64,000 nt of DNA, taken from Streptomyces sp. TLI_146 (GTDB lineage: Bacteria; Actinomycetota; Actinomycetes; Streptomycetales; Streptomycetaceae). A model generated the notes under the pieces. The model saw only the letters and a list, made by a program, of their open reading frames with translations, was not told the origin of the DNA and did no database searches. The number at the start of each line of letters is the position of its first letter. Within the stretch, counting starts at the first letter, position 1. Positions 53,979 through 62,457 of the stretch are shown in pieces. The stretch is taken from assembly GCF_002846415.1 (NCBI RefSeq), contig NZ_PJMX01000001.1, positions 3,348,001 to 3,412,000 of the forward strand, read 5' to 3'. A program made the position numbers and the translations under genes.

Positions 53979-53984
53979 CCGCTC

Positions 53985-54686
53985 TTGTCGGCGCGCTCCG
54001 CCCAGTCGCTGCGGGACGCCCAGGCCGCCCGGCGGCGCAACGGCTGGCTGCTGTGCATCGCCGCGTGCGTCGGGGTGTGGCTGCTGCGGCAGGGCATGGA
54101 GACGACCGAGCCGCCGCAGCCGTCGCGGGCCCAGTCGTTCACGAGCACGGAGACGTTCACGGGCGCGGCGAGCAGCGCCCCCGCCCCGCCCCACGCGCGC
54201 GGGGGTGAAGCCCGCGCGGGCGCGGCCCTGCCACCCGCCGAGCCCGTACGCGTCCGGATCCCGGCGATCCGGGTGGACGCGCCGGTGATGCGGCTCGGCC
54301 TGGCCCGGGACGGCAGCCTGGAGGTGCCGCCGCCGGACCGCAGCGGATCCGCCGGGTGGTACAAGGACGGCGCCGCGCCGGGTGCCGACGGCACGGCCGT
54401 GCTGGCCGGGCACGTCGACGACGCGCGCGGACCCGCCGTCTTCTACGCGCTGGGCGCCCTGAAGAAGGGCGGCCGCATCGAGGTGGCCCGCGCGGACCGG
54501 CGCACGGCCGTCTTCACCGTCGACGCGGTCGAGGTGTACCCGAACGACGCCTTCCCCGACCGGCGTGTGTACGGCCCGGCCGGCCGCGCCGAGCTGCGTG
54601 TGATCACCTGCGGCGGCGGCTTCAGCGAGAAGTCCGGCTACCGGGGGAACGTGGTGGTCTTCGCCCACCTGACCGGCACGGCGTAA
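53985..54686 (+). CDS. Class F sortase
   Basis: The 233-residue protein has an N-terminal membrane anchor (about 20-36), a Pro/Ala linker and a sortase barrel. Catalytic residues are His143 in VLAGHVDD, Cys209 in VITCGGGF and Arg220 in SGYRGN. Class F enzymes are common in actinobacteria and act outside the membrane as transpeptidases. The frame opens with TTG 53985, 6 bp after the preceding stop, so translation may be coupled; the only alternative ATG (54099) would delete the membrane anchor. The upstream gene is its likely partner. Confidence 0.85.
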   Translation: MSARSAQSLRDAQAARRRNGWLLCIAACVGVWLLRQGMETTEPPQPSRAQSFTSTETFTGAASSAPAPPHARGGEARAGAALPPAEPVRVRIPAIRVDAPVMRLGLARDGSLEVPPPDRSGSAGWYKDGAAPGADGTAVLAGHVDDARGPAVFYALGALKKGGRIEVARADRRTAVFTVDAVEVYPNDAFPDRRVYGPAGRAELRVITCGGGFSEKSGYRGNVVVFAHLTGTA

Positions 54687-54766
54687 CGCACCGAGGGCGG
54701 CTCACCGCTGCCCCGGGCCCGTCTCCAGAACACTCACAGAGGTCCCTCCGCGGGGCTGAGCGGGCC

Positions 54767-54810
54767 GTTGCGCCCGGGAAACCGGTCAGATCCGGCCGGG
54801 AAACAGCCGC
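54767..54810 (+). promoter_or_regulatory. GlnR-box-like site upstream of nirB
   Basis: Two GAAAC elements (54778-54782 and 54800-54804) are exactly 22 bp apart, the period of the actinobacterial GlnR box. The half-sites between follow the same spacing but are weak: GTTGC (54767-54771) and GATCC (54789-54793), each 6 bp before a GAAAC. In Streptomyces nirB is a known GlnR target. Confidence 0.65.
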
Positions 54811-54896
54811 CTTGCAGGCTGCGGTCATGGGTTCGGACACCGTGACGAGGCTCTGGCCCCCGCCGCACCCGCTCACCCACGACGGAGGGTTCCGAC

Positions 54897-57428
54897 ATGA
54901 CTGCACCCGCGCCCTCGGCCGCACCCCGCACGATCGTCGTGGTCGGCCACGGCATGGTCGGCCAGCGATTCCTGGAGGCCCTGGCCGAGAGGGGAGTCAC
55001 CGACCACGCCCGCGTGGTGGTGCTCGGCGAGGAGCCCCGGCCCGCCTACGACCGGGTCCACCTCACCTCGTACTTCACCGGCACCACCCCCGACGAACTC
55101 TCCATGGTGGAGGACGGGTTCATCGAGAAGTACGGCATCGAGCTGCACCTCGGTGACGCCGCGCGGAGCGTGGACCGGGCCGCCCGCACGGTCACCGCGC
55201 ACTCCGGGCGGGTCTTCGCGTACGACGTCCTGGTGCTCGCCACCGGCTCGTACCCCTTCGTGCCGCCGGTGCCCGGCAAGGACCTGGCGGGCTGTTTCGT
55301 CTACCGGACCATCGAGGACCTGCTCGCCATCGAGGAGTACGCGCGCACCGCCACCACCGGCGCGGTGGTCGGCGGCGGGCTGCTCGGCCTGGAGGCGGCG
55401 GGCGCGCTCCAGGGGCTCGGACTGACCACGCACATCGTGGAGTTCGCGCCCCGGCTGATGCCCGCCCAGGTCGACGCCGGCGGCGGCGCGGCCCTGCTGC
55501 GCACCATCGAGAACATGGGCCTGTCGGTCCACACCGGCGTCGGCACCCAGGAGATCACCGGCGAGCGGGCCGTGGACGGCATGCTGCTGTCCGACGGCTC
55601 CCGGCTCGACACCGACCTCGTCGTCTTCTCGGCCGGGGTGCGCCCGCGCGACCAACTGGCCCGCGACTGCGGCCTCGCCGTCGGCGAGCGCGGCGGCATC
55701 GTGGTCGACGAGCGGTGCCGCACCTCCGACCCGGCCGTCTACGCGATCGGCGAGTGCGCGCTGGCCTGCGACGGAAAGGTGTACGGCCTGGTCGCGCCCG
55801 GATACGAGATGGCGGTGGCGGTCGCCGACGCCCTCGCGAGCGGCGACGAGGAGCCGAGGAAGTCCTTCACCGGCGCCGACATGTCCACCAAGCTGAAGCT
55901 GCTCGGCGTGGACGTCGCCTCCTTCGGGGACGCACACGGCAGTGCCGAAGGCAGCCTCGACGTCGTCTACACGGACGCGCGCTCGGGCATCTACAAGAAG
56001 CTGGTCGTCGCCCCCGACGGCACCCTGCTCGGCGGGGTCCTGGTGGGCGACGCCGAGATGTACGGCACGCTGCGCCCGCTCACCGGCCACATCCCGCCGA
56101 TCCCGGCCGAGCAGCTGGTGCTGCCCGCCGGCCTCGGCGCTCCCGTGGCGCTGGGCCCGGAGGCGCTGCCCGACGACGCGGTGATCTGCTCCTGCCACAA
56201 CGTCACCAAGGGCGCGATCACCCCGCTGGGCTCGCTGCCCGAGGTCAAGAAGTGCACCAGGGCCGGTACGGGCTGCGGCAGTTGCCTCAAGACCCTCGAG
56301 AAACTGCTGCCGAAGACCGGCGACGGCGGTCTGTGCGACTGCTTCGCCCAGACCCGCCAGGAGCTGTACGAGATCGCGCTCGCGCTGCGGGTCCGCTCGT
56401 ACCAGCAGCTCCTGGACGAGCACGGGCGCCCGGCCGCGCGCGGCGGCGACGGCTGCGAGATCTGCAAGCCCGCCGTCGCCTCCATCCTGGCGAGCCTCGG
56501 CGGCGGCCACATCCTCGACGGCGAGCAGGCGGCGCTCCAGGACACCAACGACCACTTCCTCGCCAACATCCAGCGCAACGGCTCGTACTCGATCGTGCCG
56601 CGCATCCCCGGCGGCGAGATCACCCCGGACAAGCTGATCGTCATCGGCGAGGTGGCCCGCGACTACGGCCTCTACACGAAGATCACCGGCGGCCAGCGCA
56701 TCGACCTCTTCGGCGCGCGGGTCGACCAGCTCCCGGTGATCTGGGCGCGGCTGGTCGCCGCCGGGTTCGAGTCGGGCCACGCGTACGGCAAGTCGCTGCG
56801 CACGGTGAAGTCCTGTGTGGGGCAGACCTGGTGCCGCTACGGAGTGCAGGACTCGGTCAAGATGGCGATCGACCTGGAGCTGCGCTACCGGGGCCTGCGC
56901 TCCCCGCACAAGCTGAAGGCGGCGGTCTCGGGGTGCGCCCGCGAGTGCGCGGAGGCCCAGTCCAAGGACTTCGGCGTGATCGCCACGGCCAACGGCTGGA
57001 ACCTGTACGTGGGCGGCAACGGCGGGGCGACCCCGCGCCACGCGGATCTGCTGGCCCAGGACCTGACAGATGACGAACTTGTCCGTCTGATCGACCGATT
57101 CCTCATGTTCTACATCCGCACCGCCGACCGCCTGGAGCGCACCTCGGTGTGGCTGGAGCGGATCGAGGGCGGCCTCAAGCACGTCAAGGACGTGGTGGTC
57201 GACGACTCGCTCGGCATCTGCGACGAGCTGGAGGCGCTGATGGCCACCCATGTCTCGGCGTACCGCGACGAGTGGGCCGAGACGGTCGAGGACCCCGAGC
57301 GCCTCGCCCGGTTCGTCTCCTTCGTCAACGCGCCCGGCACGCCCGACCCCACGGTGCGGTTCGTGCCGGAGCGCGGCCAGATCAAGCCCGAACTGCCCGT
57401 CCTGGCCCTGGAGGTGGCCGCGCGATGA
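54897..57428 (+). CDS. nirB: Assimilatory nitrite reductase [NAD(P)H], large subunit
   Basis: NirB reduces nitrite to ammonium. The 843-residue protein has an N-terminal FAD/NAD(P)H domain (VVVGHGMVGQ, residues 13-22, and VVGGGLLGLEAAGA), a BFD-like [2Fe-2S] domain with Cys431, Cys433, Cys460 and Cys463, and a siroheme/[4Fe-4S] domain with Cys640, Cys646, Cys680 and Cys684. All ligands are intact. ATG 54897 follows GGAGG. The gene overlaps nirD by ATGA and lies behind a GlnR-like box, so nitrogen limitation probably controls it. Confidence 0.96.
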   Translation: MTAPAPSAAPRTIVVVGHGMVGQRFLEALAERGVTDHARVVVLGEEPRPAYDRVHLTSYFTGTTPDELSMVEDGFIEKYGIELHLGDAARSVDRAARTVTAHSGRVFAYDVLVLATGSYPFVPPVPGKDLAGCFVYRTIEDLLAIEEYARTATTGAVVGGGLLGLEAAGALQGLGLTTHIVEFAPRLMPAQVDAGGGAALLRTIENMGLSVHTGVGTQEITGERAVDGMLLSDGSRLDTDLVVFSAGVRPRDQLARDCGLAVGERGGIVVDERCRTSDPAVYAIGECALACDGKVYGLVAPGYEMAVAVADALASGDEEPRKSFTGADMSTKLKLLGVDVASFGDAHGSAEGSLDVVYTDARSGIYKKLVVAPDGTLLGGVLVGDAEMYGTLRPLTGHIPPIPAEQLVLPAGLGAPVALGPEALPDDAVICSCHNVTKGAITPLGSLPEVKKCTRAGTGCGSCLKTLEKLLPKTGDGGLCDCFAQTRQELYEIALALRVRSYQQLLDEHGRPAARGGDGCEICKPAVASILASLGGGHILDGEQAALQDTNDHFLANIQRNGSYSIVPRIPGGEITPDKLIVIGEVARDYGLYTKITGGQRIDLFGARVDQLPVIWARLVAAGFESGHAYGKSLRTVKSCVGQTWCRYGVQDSVKMAIDLELRYRGLRSPHKLKAAVSGCARECAEAQSKDFGVIATANGWNLYVGGNGGATPRHADLLAQDLTDDELVRLIDRFLMFYIRTADRLERTSVWLERIEGGLKHVKDVVVDDSLGICDELEALMATHVSAYRDEWAETVEDPERLARFVSFVNAPGTPDPTVRFVPERGQIKPELPVLALEVAAR

Positions 57429-57826
57429 AGAACGGCACGATGCCCACGACGTACGACGCGACGGCCGACGACGCCACGGTGCACGGCGCCCCGGCGAGCG
57501 ACAGCATCCGGCTCCTGCTGGAGGACGGCTGGTTCGAGGTGTGCGAGCGCGCGCGGCTCATACCGGGTCGCGGGGTCGCCGCGCTGCTGCCCGACGGCCG
57601 CCAGGCGGCGGTCTTCACCGACCGCACCGGGCGCGCGTACGCGATCGACAACCGCGACCCGTTCACCGGCGCGTACGTCATGTCGCGCGGGCTGCTCGGC
57701 TCGGCGCACGGCCGGGCCTTCGTGGCCTCCCCGCTGCTGAAGCAGCGCTTCGACCTGGAGACGGGCGAGTGCCTGGACGACGAAGAGGTCTCCATCCAGG
57801 CGTACTTGACCGATCGTTCCAGTTAG
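57425..57826 (+). CDS. nirD: Nitrite reductase small subunit
   Basis: The 133-residue protein has a Rieske-like fold (residues about 28-130) but lacks the Cys-His ligand pairs, as is normal for NirD, so it binds no cluster and serves as a structural partner of NirB. Recognisable parts are GWFEVCERARLIPGRGVAAL and the closing RFDLETGECLDDEEVSI. It is translationally coupled to nirB. The promoter of the next gene overlaps its 3' end. Confidence 0.93.
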   Translation: MKNGTMPTTYDATADDATVHGAPASDSIRLLLEDGWFEVCERARLIPGRGVAALLPDGRQAAVFTDRTGRAYAIDNRDPFTGAYVMSRGLLGSAHGRAFVASPLLKQRFDLETGECLDDEEVSIQAYLTDRSS

Positions 57827-57835
57827 TTCTACTGT
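57806..57835 (+). promoter_or_regulatory. tetR promoter with probable autoregulatory operator
   Basis: TTGACC (57806-57811) and TACTGT (57830-57835) are spaced 18 bp; GTG 57843 follows 7 nt later, indicating a leaderless message. The 19-bp word TTGACCGATCGTTCCAGTT recurs, inverted and with a few changes, in front of the downstream SDR gene (58489-58507). Both copies probably bind the TetR protein. Confidence 0.7.
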
Positions 57836-57842
57836 CGTCCTC

Positions 57843-58427
57843 GTGGCCAGGACCAAGGAATTCGATCCGGACGCCGCGCTCCAGTCGGCCCTGAGGCTGT
57901 TCTGGGAGCGCGGCTACGAGGCGACGTCGATGGCGGACCTCGTCGAGCACCTCGGCATCGGCCGCGCCAGCATCTACGCGACCTTCGGCAACAAGCACGA
58001 GCTGTATCTGAAGGCGCTCGACCGGTACGGCGAGGCGCACAGCGCGATCCTGTTCCGCGAGCTGTGCGGGCCCGGCCCCGCGCTGCCCGCGGTGCGCGCG
58101 GTGGTCCACCGCTTCGCCGCCGAGTCGACGGCCGAGAAAACCCGCCTGAACGGCTGTTTCGTCACCAATACCGCCGCCGAGGTGGGTGCGCACGACACGG
58201 CTGCGGCCCGCCGGGTCGAGCACGCCTGGGAGCAGCTGGAGACGCTGCTGCACGCCGCGCTCGAACGGGCCCGGGCCCAGGGGGAACTGCCGCCGGAGCG
58301 CGATCCGCGCTCGCTGGCCCGGCTGTTCCTGGCGCTCATGCAGGGCATGCGGGTGATGGGCAAGGTGTCCGACGACCCGGCCCGGGTGCGGGAGGCGGCC
58401 GAGGCCGCGCTGACACTGTTGGACTGA
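57843..58427 (+). CDS. TetR family transcriptional regulator
   Basis: The 194-residue repressor has the TetR helix-turn-helix at about residues 10-50 (TSMADLVEHLGIGRASIYAT) and a C-terminal domain of the TetR_C_11/NemR-like type with LNGCFVTNTAAEV; the Cys there could respond to electrophiles. It lies just upstream of an SDR gene and probably controls both genes, because a shared operator-like word lies in each promoter. Confidence 0.9.
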   Translation: MARTKEFDPDAALQSALRLFWERGYEATSMADLVEHLGIGRASIYATFGNKHELYLKALDRYGEAHSAILFRELCGPGPALPAVRAVVHRFAAESTAEKTRLNGCFVTNTAAEVGAHDTAAARRVEHAWEQLETLLHAALERARAQGELPPERDPRSLARLFLALMQGMRVMGKVSDDPARVREAAEAALTLLD

Positions 58428-58488
58428 CCAAACCGCTTCAAGAGGCGCCGCACGAGGTGCCTTGCGGGGCGGTTTCTCTATCCCTCCA

Positions 58489-58507
58489 TAACAGAACGAT
58501 TGGTCAA
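58489..58507 (-). promoter_or_regulatory. Second copy of the TetR operator-like word
   Basis: On the minus strand this reads TTGACCAATCGTTCTGTTA. It matches the tetR promoter word (57806-57824) at 13 of the first 14 positions. It ends 4 bp before the ATG of the SDR gene at 58512, where a bound repressor would block expression. Confidence 0.65.
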
Positions 58508-58511
58508 GAAA

Positions 58512-59282
58512 ATGCCTGCTCGTTTCACCGACAAGACCGTTCTCGTCACCGGCGCCGGATCCGGCATAGGCCGGGCGATCGCACTCGCCTTCGCCGCCGA
58601 GGGGGCGCGGGTGGCCGTCGCCGGACGTACCGCCGCCTCGCTGGAGGGGACCGTGGCGCTGATCGAGGAGGCGGGCGGGGTGGCGGCCGCGTTCACGGCC
58701 GACGTGTCCCGCGCCGAGGACGTACGTGCCCTGGTGGCGTCCGCCGTCGCCCGGTTCGGCTCCCTGGACGTCGCCGTCAACAACGCCGGGGTGCTGCGCG
58801 GCCAGGGCGGCGCGGGCCTCGCCGATCTGGCGGCCGAGGACTGGCAGGCCATGCTCGACACCAACCTCACGGGTGTCTTCCTCGCCCTCCGGGCCGAGGT
58901 CGCCCAGATGCGCACCCAGGAGCACGGCGGCGCGATCGTCAACATCGGCTCCAACCTCGGCGCCCACAAGCGGATCCCGGGCGCGGCCGGGTACCTCACC
59001 ACCAAGGCCGCGGTCTCCGCGCTGACCCGGGCCGCCGCGCTCGACCACATCCAGGACGGCATCCGCATCAACGCGGTCAGCCCCGGCGCCTCCGCCACCA
59101 CGATGTCGCTGCGCGCGGGCGAGACGGAGGCCGACCGCGAGGTGCGGATGAAGGCGGAATCGCCGCTGGGCCGGGTCTCGACCACCGCCGAGATCGCGGC
59201 GGCGGTCCTCTATCTGGCCTCGGACGACGCGGCGTCGGCGGTCGGCACGGACCTGGTGATCGACGGCGGCGCGGCGGCCTGA
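58512..59282 (+). CDS. Short-chain dehydrogenase/reductase, probable TetR target
   Basis: The 256-residue NAD(P)-dependent reductase has TGAGSGIGRAI (about 12-22), NNAG (about 90), and the catalytic Ser and Tyr-x-x-x-Lys in NIGSN and GYLTTKAA. The C-terminus AVGTDLVIDGGAAA is classical. It has no clear Shine-Dalgarno; ATG 58512 is preferred over TTG 58500 because the latter lies inside the operator-like word. The substrate is unknown. It is likely an inducible reductase for a reactive carbonyl compound. Confidence 0.87.
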   Translation: MPARFTDKTVLVTGAGSGIGRAIALAFAAEGARVAVAGRTAASLEGTVALIEEAGGVAAAFTADVSRAEDVRALVASAVARFGSLDVAVNNAGVLRGQGGAGLADLAAEDWQAMLDTNLTGVFLALRAEVAQMRTQEHGGAIVNIGSNLGAHKRIPGAAGYLTTKAAVSALTRAAALDHIQDGIRINAVSPGASATTMSLRAGETEADREVRMKAESPLGRVSTTAEIAAAVLYLASDDAASAVGTDLVIDGGAAA

Positions 59283-59339
59283 CCGCCGAGGTCGGCGGCC
59301 CCCTGCTGTCCGGACCTACCGGACGGTACGGTGGGCCGC

Positions 59340-60260
59340 ATGACTCAGGGCTGGAGCGCGAGGGACATCCCCGACCAGAGCGGCCGCACGGCGGTCGTCA
59401 CCGGAGCGAACAGCGGCATCGGACTCGTCACGGCACGCGAACTCGCCCGCAAGGGCGCGCACGTGATCCTGGCGTGCCGCAGCGAGGCCCGGGGCAAGGA
59501 GGCCGAGTCGCTGATCAACCGCCAGGTGTACGGCGCGGACGTGGAGTTCGCGCCGCTGGACCTGGCGGACCTGTCGTCGGTACGCGCCTTCGCGGAATCG
59601 TTTCAGCCCAGCCATCTGGACCTGCTGATCAACAACGCGGGAGTGATGGCGCTGCCGTACGGAAAGACGGCGGACGGCTTCGAGCGGCAGTTCGGGGTGA
59701 ACCACCTGGGCCACTTCGCGCTGACGGGCCTGCTCCTGCCCCGGCTGCGGGCGGCTCCGGCGGCACGGGTGGTGTCGGTCTCCAGCGGGCTGCACGCGCT
59801 CTCGAACATCGACCTCACGGACCTCAACAGCGAGCGCCGCTACCGCCGTTGGATCGCGTACGCCCGCTCCAAGACGGCCAACCTCCTCTTCGTCCACGAG
59901 TTGGCCCGCCAGTTGCGCTCGGCGGGTTCGAACGTGGTGGCCGCCGCCGCGCACCCCGGCTACGCCTCGACCAACCTCCAGACGGCAGGCGCCCGCATGG
60001 AGGGCCGCCGGGTCGCCGAACGCCTGGCAGAACTGGGCAACCGCCTCCTGGCCCAGCCGGCCGAGTCCGGCGCGCTCCCCACCCTGTACGCCGCCACGGC
60101 CCCCGCGGTCCGCCCCGACTCCTTCACGGGCCCCCGCCTCCAGGGCTGGCGAGGCGCCCCCACGCGATCGGCCCGGGCGAAGTGGACGCTGGACGATGTG
60201 ACGGGGGAACGTCTGTGGGTGGCTTCGGAGGAGCTGACGGGGGTGCGGTACGGGTGGTGA
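59340..60260 (+). CDS. Short-chain dehydrogenase, retinol dehydrogenase-like
   Basis: The 306-residue protein has the cofactor motif VTGANSGIGLVTAREL (about 20-35), ACRSEARGKEA, INNAGVMALPYG, and a catalytic Ser-Tyr-Lys set in SVSSGLH and YARSKTAN. The longer tail and the LACR motif place it with the WWOX/retinol-dehydrogenase-like SDRs. TACGGT (59327-59332) lies 7 nt before the ATG, so it has its own leaderless promoter and is not simply an extension of the previous SDR operon. Substrate unknown. Confidence 0.87.
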   Translation: MTQGWSARDIPDQSGRTAVVTGANSGIGLVTARELARKGAHVILACRSEARGKEAESLINRQVYGADVEFAPLDLADLSSVRAFAESFQPSHLDLLINNAGVMALPYGKTADGFERQFGVNHLGHFALTGLLLPRLRAAPAARVVSVSSGLHALSNIDLTDLNSERRYRRWIAYARSKTANLLFVHELARQLRSAGSNVVAAAAHPGYASTNLQTAGARMEGRRVAERLAELGNRLLAQPAESGALPTLYAATAPAVRPDSFTGPRLQGWRGAPTRSARAKWTLDDVTGERLWVASEELTGVRYGW

Positions 60261-60268
60261 GGCCCGGG

Positions 60269-60417
60269 GTTCGTCTGCGGGCCGGTGGTCGGTTGCTCGC
60301 GCAGTTCCCCGCGCCCCTGGATGCGCCCCTCCGGGGCGCCCAGGGGATTGCCGCGGAGCGGCATTCAAGGGGCGCGGGGAACTGCGCGACCAGCCACCCA
60401 CGGTCCGCAGACGAACG
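60269..60417. repeat. Modular palindrome repeat, locus j
   Basis: The forward core lies at 60299-60318 and its complement at 60368-60387, with the inner GCGCCCCTCCGGGGCGC stem and GATTGCCGCGGAGCGGC module. Outer arms TTCGTCTGCGGGCC and GGTCCGCAGACGAA are nearly perfect. It is one of the cleanest full-length copies. The remaining gap to 60565 is C-rich with a GGGGGCGCAGCCCCC stem and no gene. Confidence 0.88.
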
Positions 60418-60565
60418 AAACGGGGTCCGGGGGCGCAGCCCCCAGGAGACCACCTCGGGGTGGGGCCCCTCCCCCCGTCAAAACCCCGTATAGAACCCAC
60501 CCCCACCCAACAAAACCCCGCCAATAGCCCCCGCCCCAGCGCCCCCTCCGACAGACCATCGGCAC

Positions 60566-62422
60566 ATGCTGATCAAGCCGATCCCCCGGGCCCCCGAACC
60601 CCCGGCCGACGAACCCCCCAGAGCCGCAGGCGCAACCGGCACCCCCGACCCCCACCGCCTCACCACCCCCCAGGGCCTCGCCGCCCTCTCCCTCGACGCC
60701 ATGGCCTCCGTCGCGTACGGGCCGGAGGCCATCGTGCTGGTGCTGGCCGCGGCCGGGTCGTACGGGCTCGGGTTCACCCTCCCCGTGACACTCGCCATCG
60801 CCGCCCTGCTCGCCGTGCTCGTCGCCTCGTACCGCCAGGTCATCGCCGCGTTCCCGAACGGCGGCGGCTCGTACGCCGTGGCCCGCGCCCACCTGGGCCC
60901 CCGCACCGGCCTGGTCGCCGCGGCCTCGCTGATCCTCGACTACGTACTGAACGTCGCCGTCTCCGTCACCGCCGGCGTGGCCGCGCTGACCTCCGCCTTC
61001 CCCGGCCTCTACGACGACCGGCTCCTCATCTGCCTCGGCGTCCTCGTCCTCGTCACCGCCGTAAACCTGCGCGGCATCGTGGAGTCCGCCAAGGCCTTCC
61101 TCGTACCGACCGTCGTCTTCGTCGGGTCGATCCTGGCGATCGTCGTGGCCGGGCTGCTGCGCGACGGACCGGTCTCCACGGAGGCGGCCGACGGGCACGC
61201 CTCGGTCCTGACCGGCAACGCCACCAGCGTGGGCGCGCTGTTGCTGCTCAAGGCGTTCGCCTCCGGCTGCTCGGCGCTGACCGGCGTCGAGGCCGTCGCC
61301 AACGCCGTGCCGTCCTTCCGCGCCCCGGCAGCCAAGCGCGCCCAGCGCACCGAGGTCGCCCTCGGCGCCCTGCTCGGCGTGATGCTCATCGGGCTCTCCG
61401 TACTCATCGGGCGCTTCCACCTCCAGCCGGTCGACGGCGTCACCGTCCTCGCCCAGCTCGCGGACGCCTCCCTCGGCCACAACTGGGCGTTCTACGTCGT
61501 CCAGTTCGCCACCGTCGTCCTGCTCGCTCTCGCCGCCAACACCTCGTTCGGCGGACTGCCCGTCCTCATGTCGCTGCTCGCCCGTGACAACTACCTGCCG
61601 CACGTCTTCGGCCTGAAGGCGGACCGCCAGGTGCACCGCCACGGCGTCCTGGCACTGGCCACCGTCTCCGGCGCGCTCCTCGTCTTCTCGGGCGGCGACA
61701 CCAACACCCTCGTACCGCTCTTCGCGATCGGCGTCTTCGTCGGGTTCACCATCTGCCAGACCGGCATGGTGCTGCACTGGCGGCGCGAGCGGTCCGCGCG
61801 CTGGCGCGCCAAGGCCGCGCTCAACGGGTTCGGCGCCCTGCTGACCGGGGTGAGCGCGGTCGTCGTCACCGCGACCAAGTTCACCGACGGCGCCTGGCTC
61901 GTGGCGATCGCGCTGCCGCTGCTGGTGCTGGCCTTCGAGGCGGTGCACCGGGCGTACGGCAGGATCAGCGAGCGCCTCGGCCTCGGCCGCGTCCCCGAGC
62001 CGCCGCACCGCGACCGCTCCCTGGTCATCGTGCCGGTGTCGCATCTGTCCCGGCTCACCGGCGACGCGCTGAACGCGGCCGTGTCCCTGGGCGACGAGGT
62101 ACGGGCCGTCACCGTCACCCACCCCGACGAGGAGGACCGCCGGGCAACCGAGGCGCTGCGCCGCGACTGGCAGCTGTGGAACCCCGGCGTGGAACTGGTC
62201 GAACTGCACTCGCCGCACCGCACGGTGGGCCGCCCGGTCGCCGCGTACGTGGACCGCGTGCACCGCTACCACCCCCACACCCGGGTCACCGTGCTGATAC
62301 CGGAGGTCGAGCCCGCCCACATCTGGCAGCGGCTGCTCCAGAACCAGCGCGGCTCGGTCCTCGCCCACGCGGTGCGGCGCGACACGGACGCGGTGATCTG
62401 CCGACTGCGGTTCCGGCTCTGA
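60566..62422 (+). CDS. APC-superfamily transporter, KimA-like potassium importer
   Basis: The 618-residue protein has about 12 membrane segments followed by a cytoplasmic domain from about 475. It shares long blocks with Bacillus KimA (YdaO): LSLDAMASVAYGPEAIV, AFPNGGGSYAVAR, LLLKAFASGCSALTGVEAV and VGFTICQTGMVLHW. KimA is a high-affinity K+/H+ symporter inhibited by c-di-AMP. The match to blocks across the whole length makes potassium the best guess, rather than the amino acids implied by the general family name. I see no c-di-AMP riboswitch in the 305-bp gap upstream. Confidence 0.85.
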   Translation: MLIKPIPRAPEPPADEPPRAAGATGTPDPHRLTTPQGLAALSLDAMASVAYGPEAIVLVLAAAGSYGLGFTLPVTLAIAALLAVLVASYRQVIAAFPNGGGSYAVARAHLGPRTGLVAAASLILDYVLNVAVSVTAGVAALTSAFPGLYDDRLLICLGVLVLVTAVNLRGIVESAKAFLVPTVVFVGSILAIVVAGLLRDGPVSTEAADGHASVLTGNATSVGALLLLKAFASGCSALTGVEAVANAVPSFRAPAAKRAQRTEVALGALLGVMLIGLSVLIGRFHLQPVDGVTVLAQLADASLGHNWAFYVVQFATVVLLALAANTSFGGLPVLMSLLARDNYLPHVFGLKADRQVHRHGVLALATVSGALLVFSGGDTNTLVPLFAIGVFVGFTICQTGMVLHWRRERSARWRAKAALNGFGALLTGVSAVVVTATKFTDGAWLVAIALPLLVLAFEAVHRAYGRISERLGLGRVPEPPHRDRSLVIVPVSHLSRLTGDALNAAVSLGDEVRAVTVTHPDEEDRRATEALRRDWQLWNPGVELVELHSPHRTVGRPVAAYVDRVHRYHPHTRVTVLIPEVEPAHIWQRLLQNQRGSVLAHAVRRDTDAVICRLRFRL

Positions 62423-62457
62423 CGGCGGACCGGGCGGGGGCCGGAGACCATCAAGGG

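Noticed and set aside
60418..60565. Possible c-di-AMP riboswitch before the KimA-like gene
   Set aside because: The region is short and C-rich with one small stem; none of the conserved ydaO-type elements is visible.
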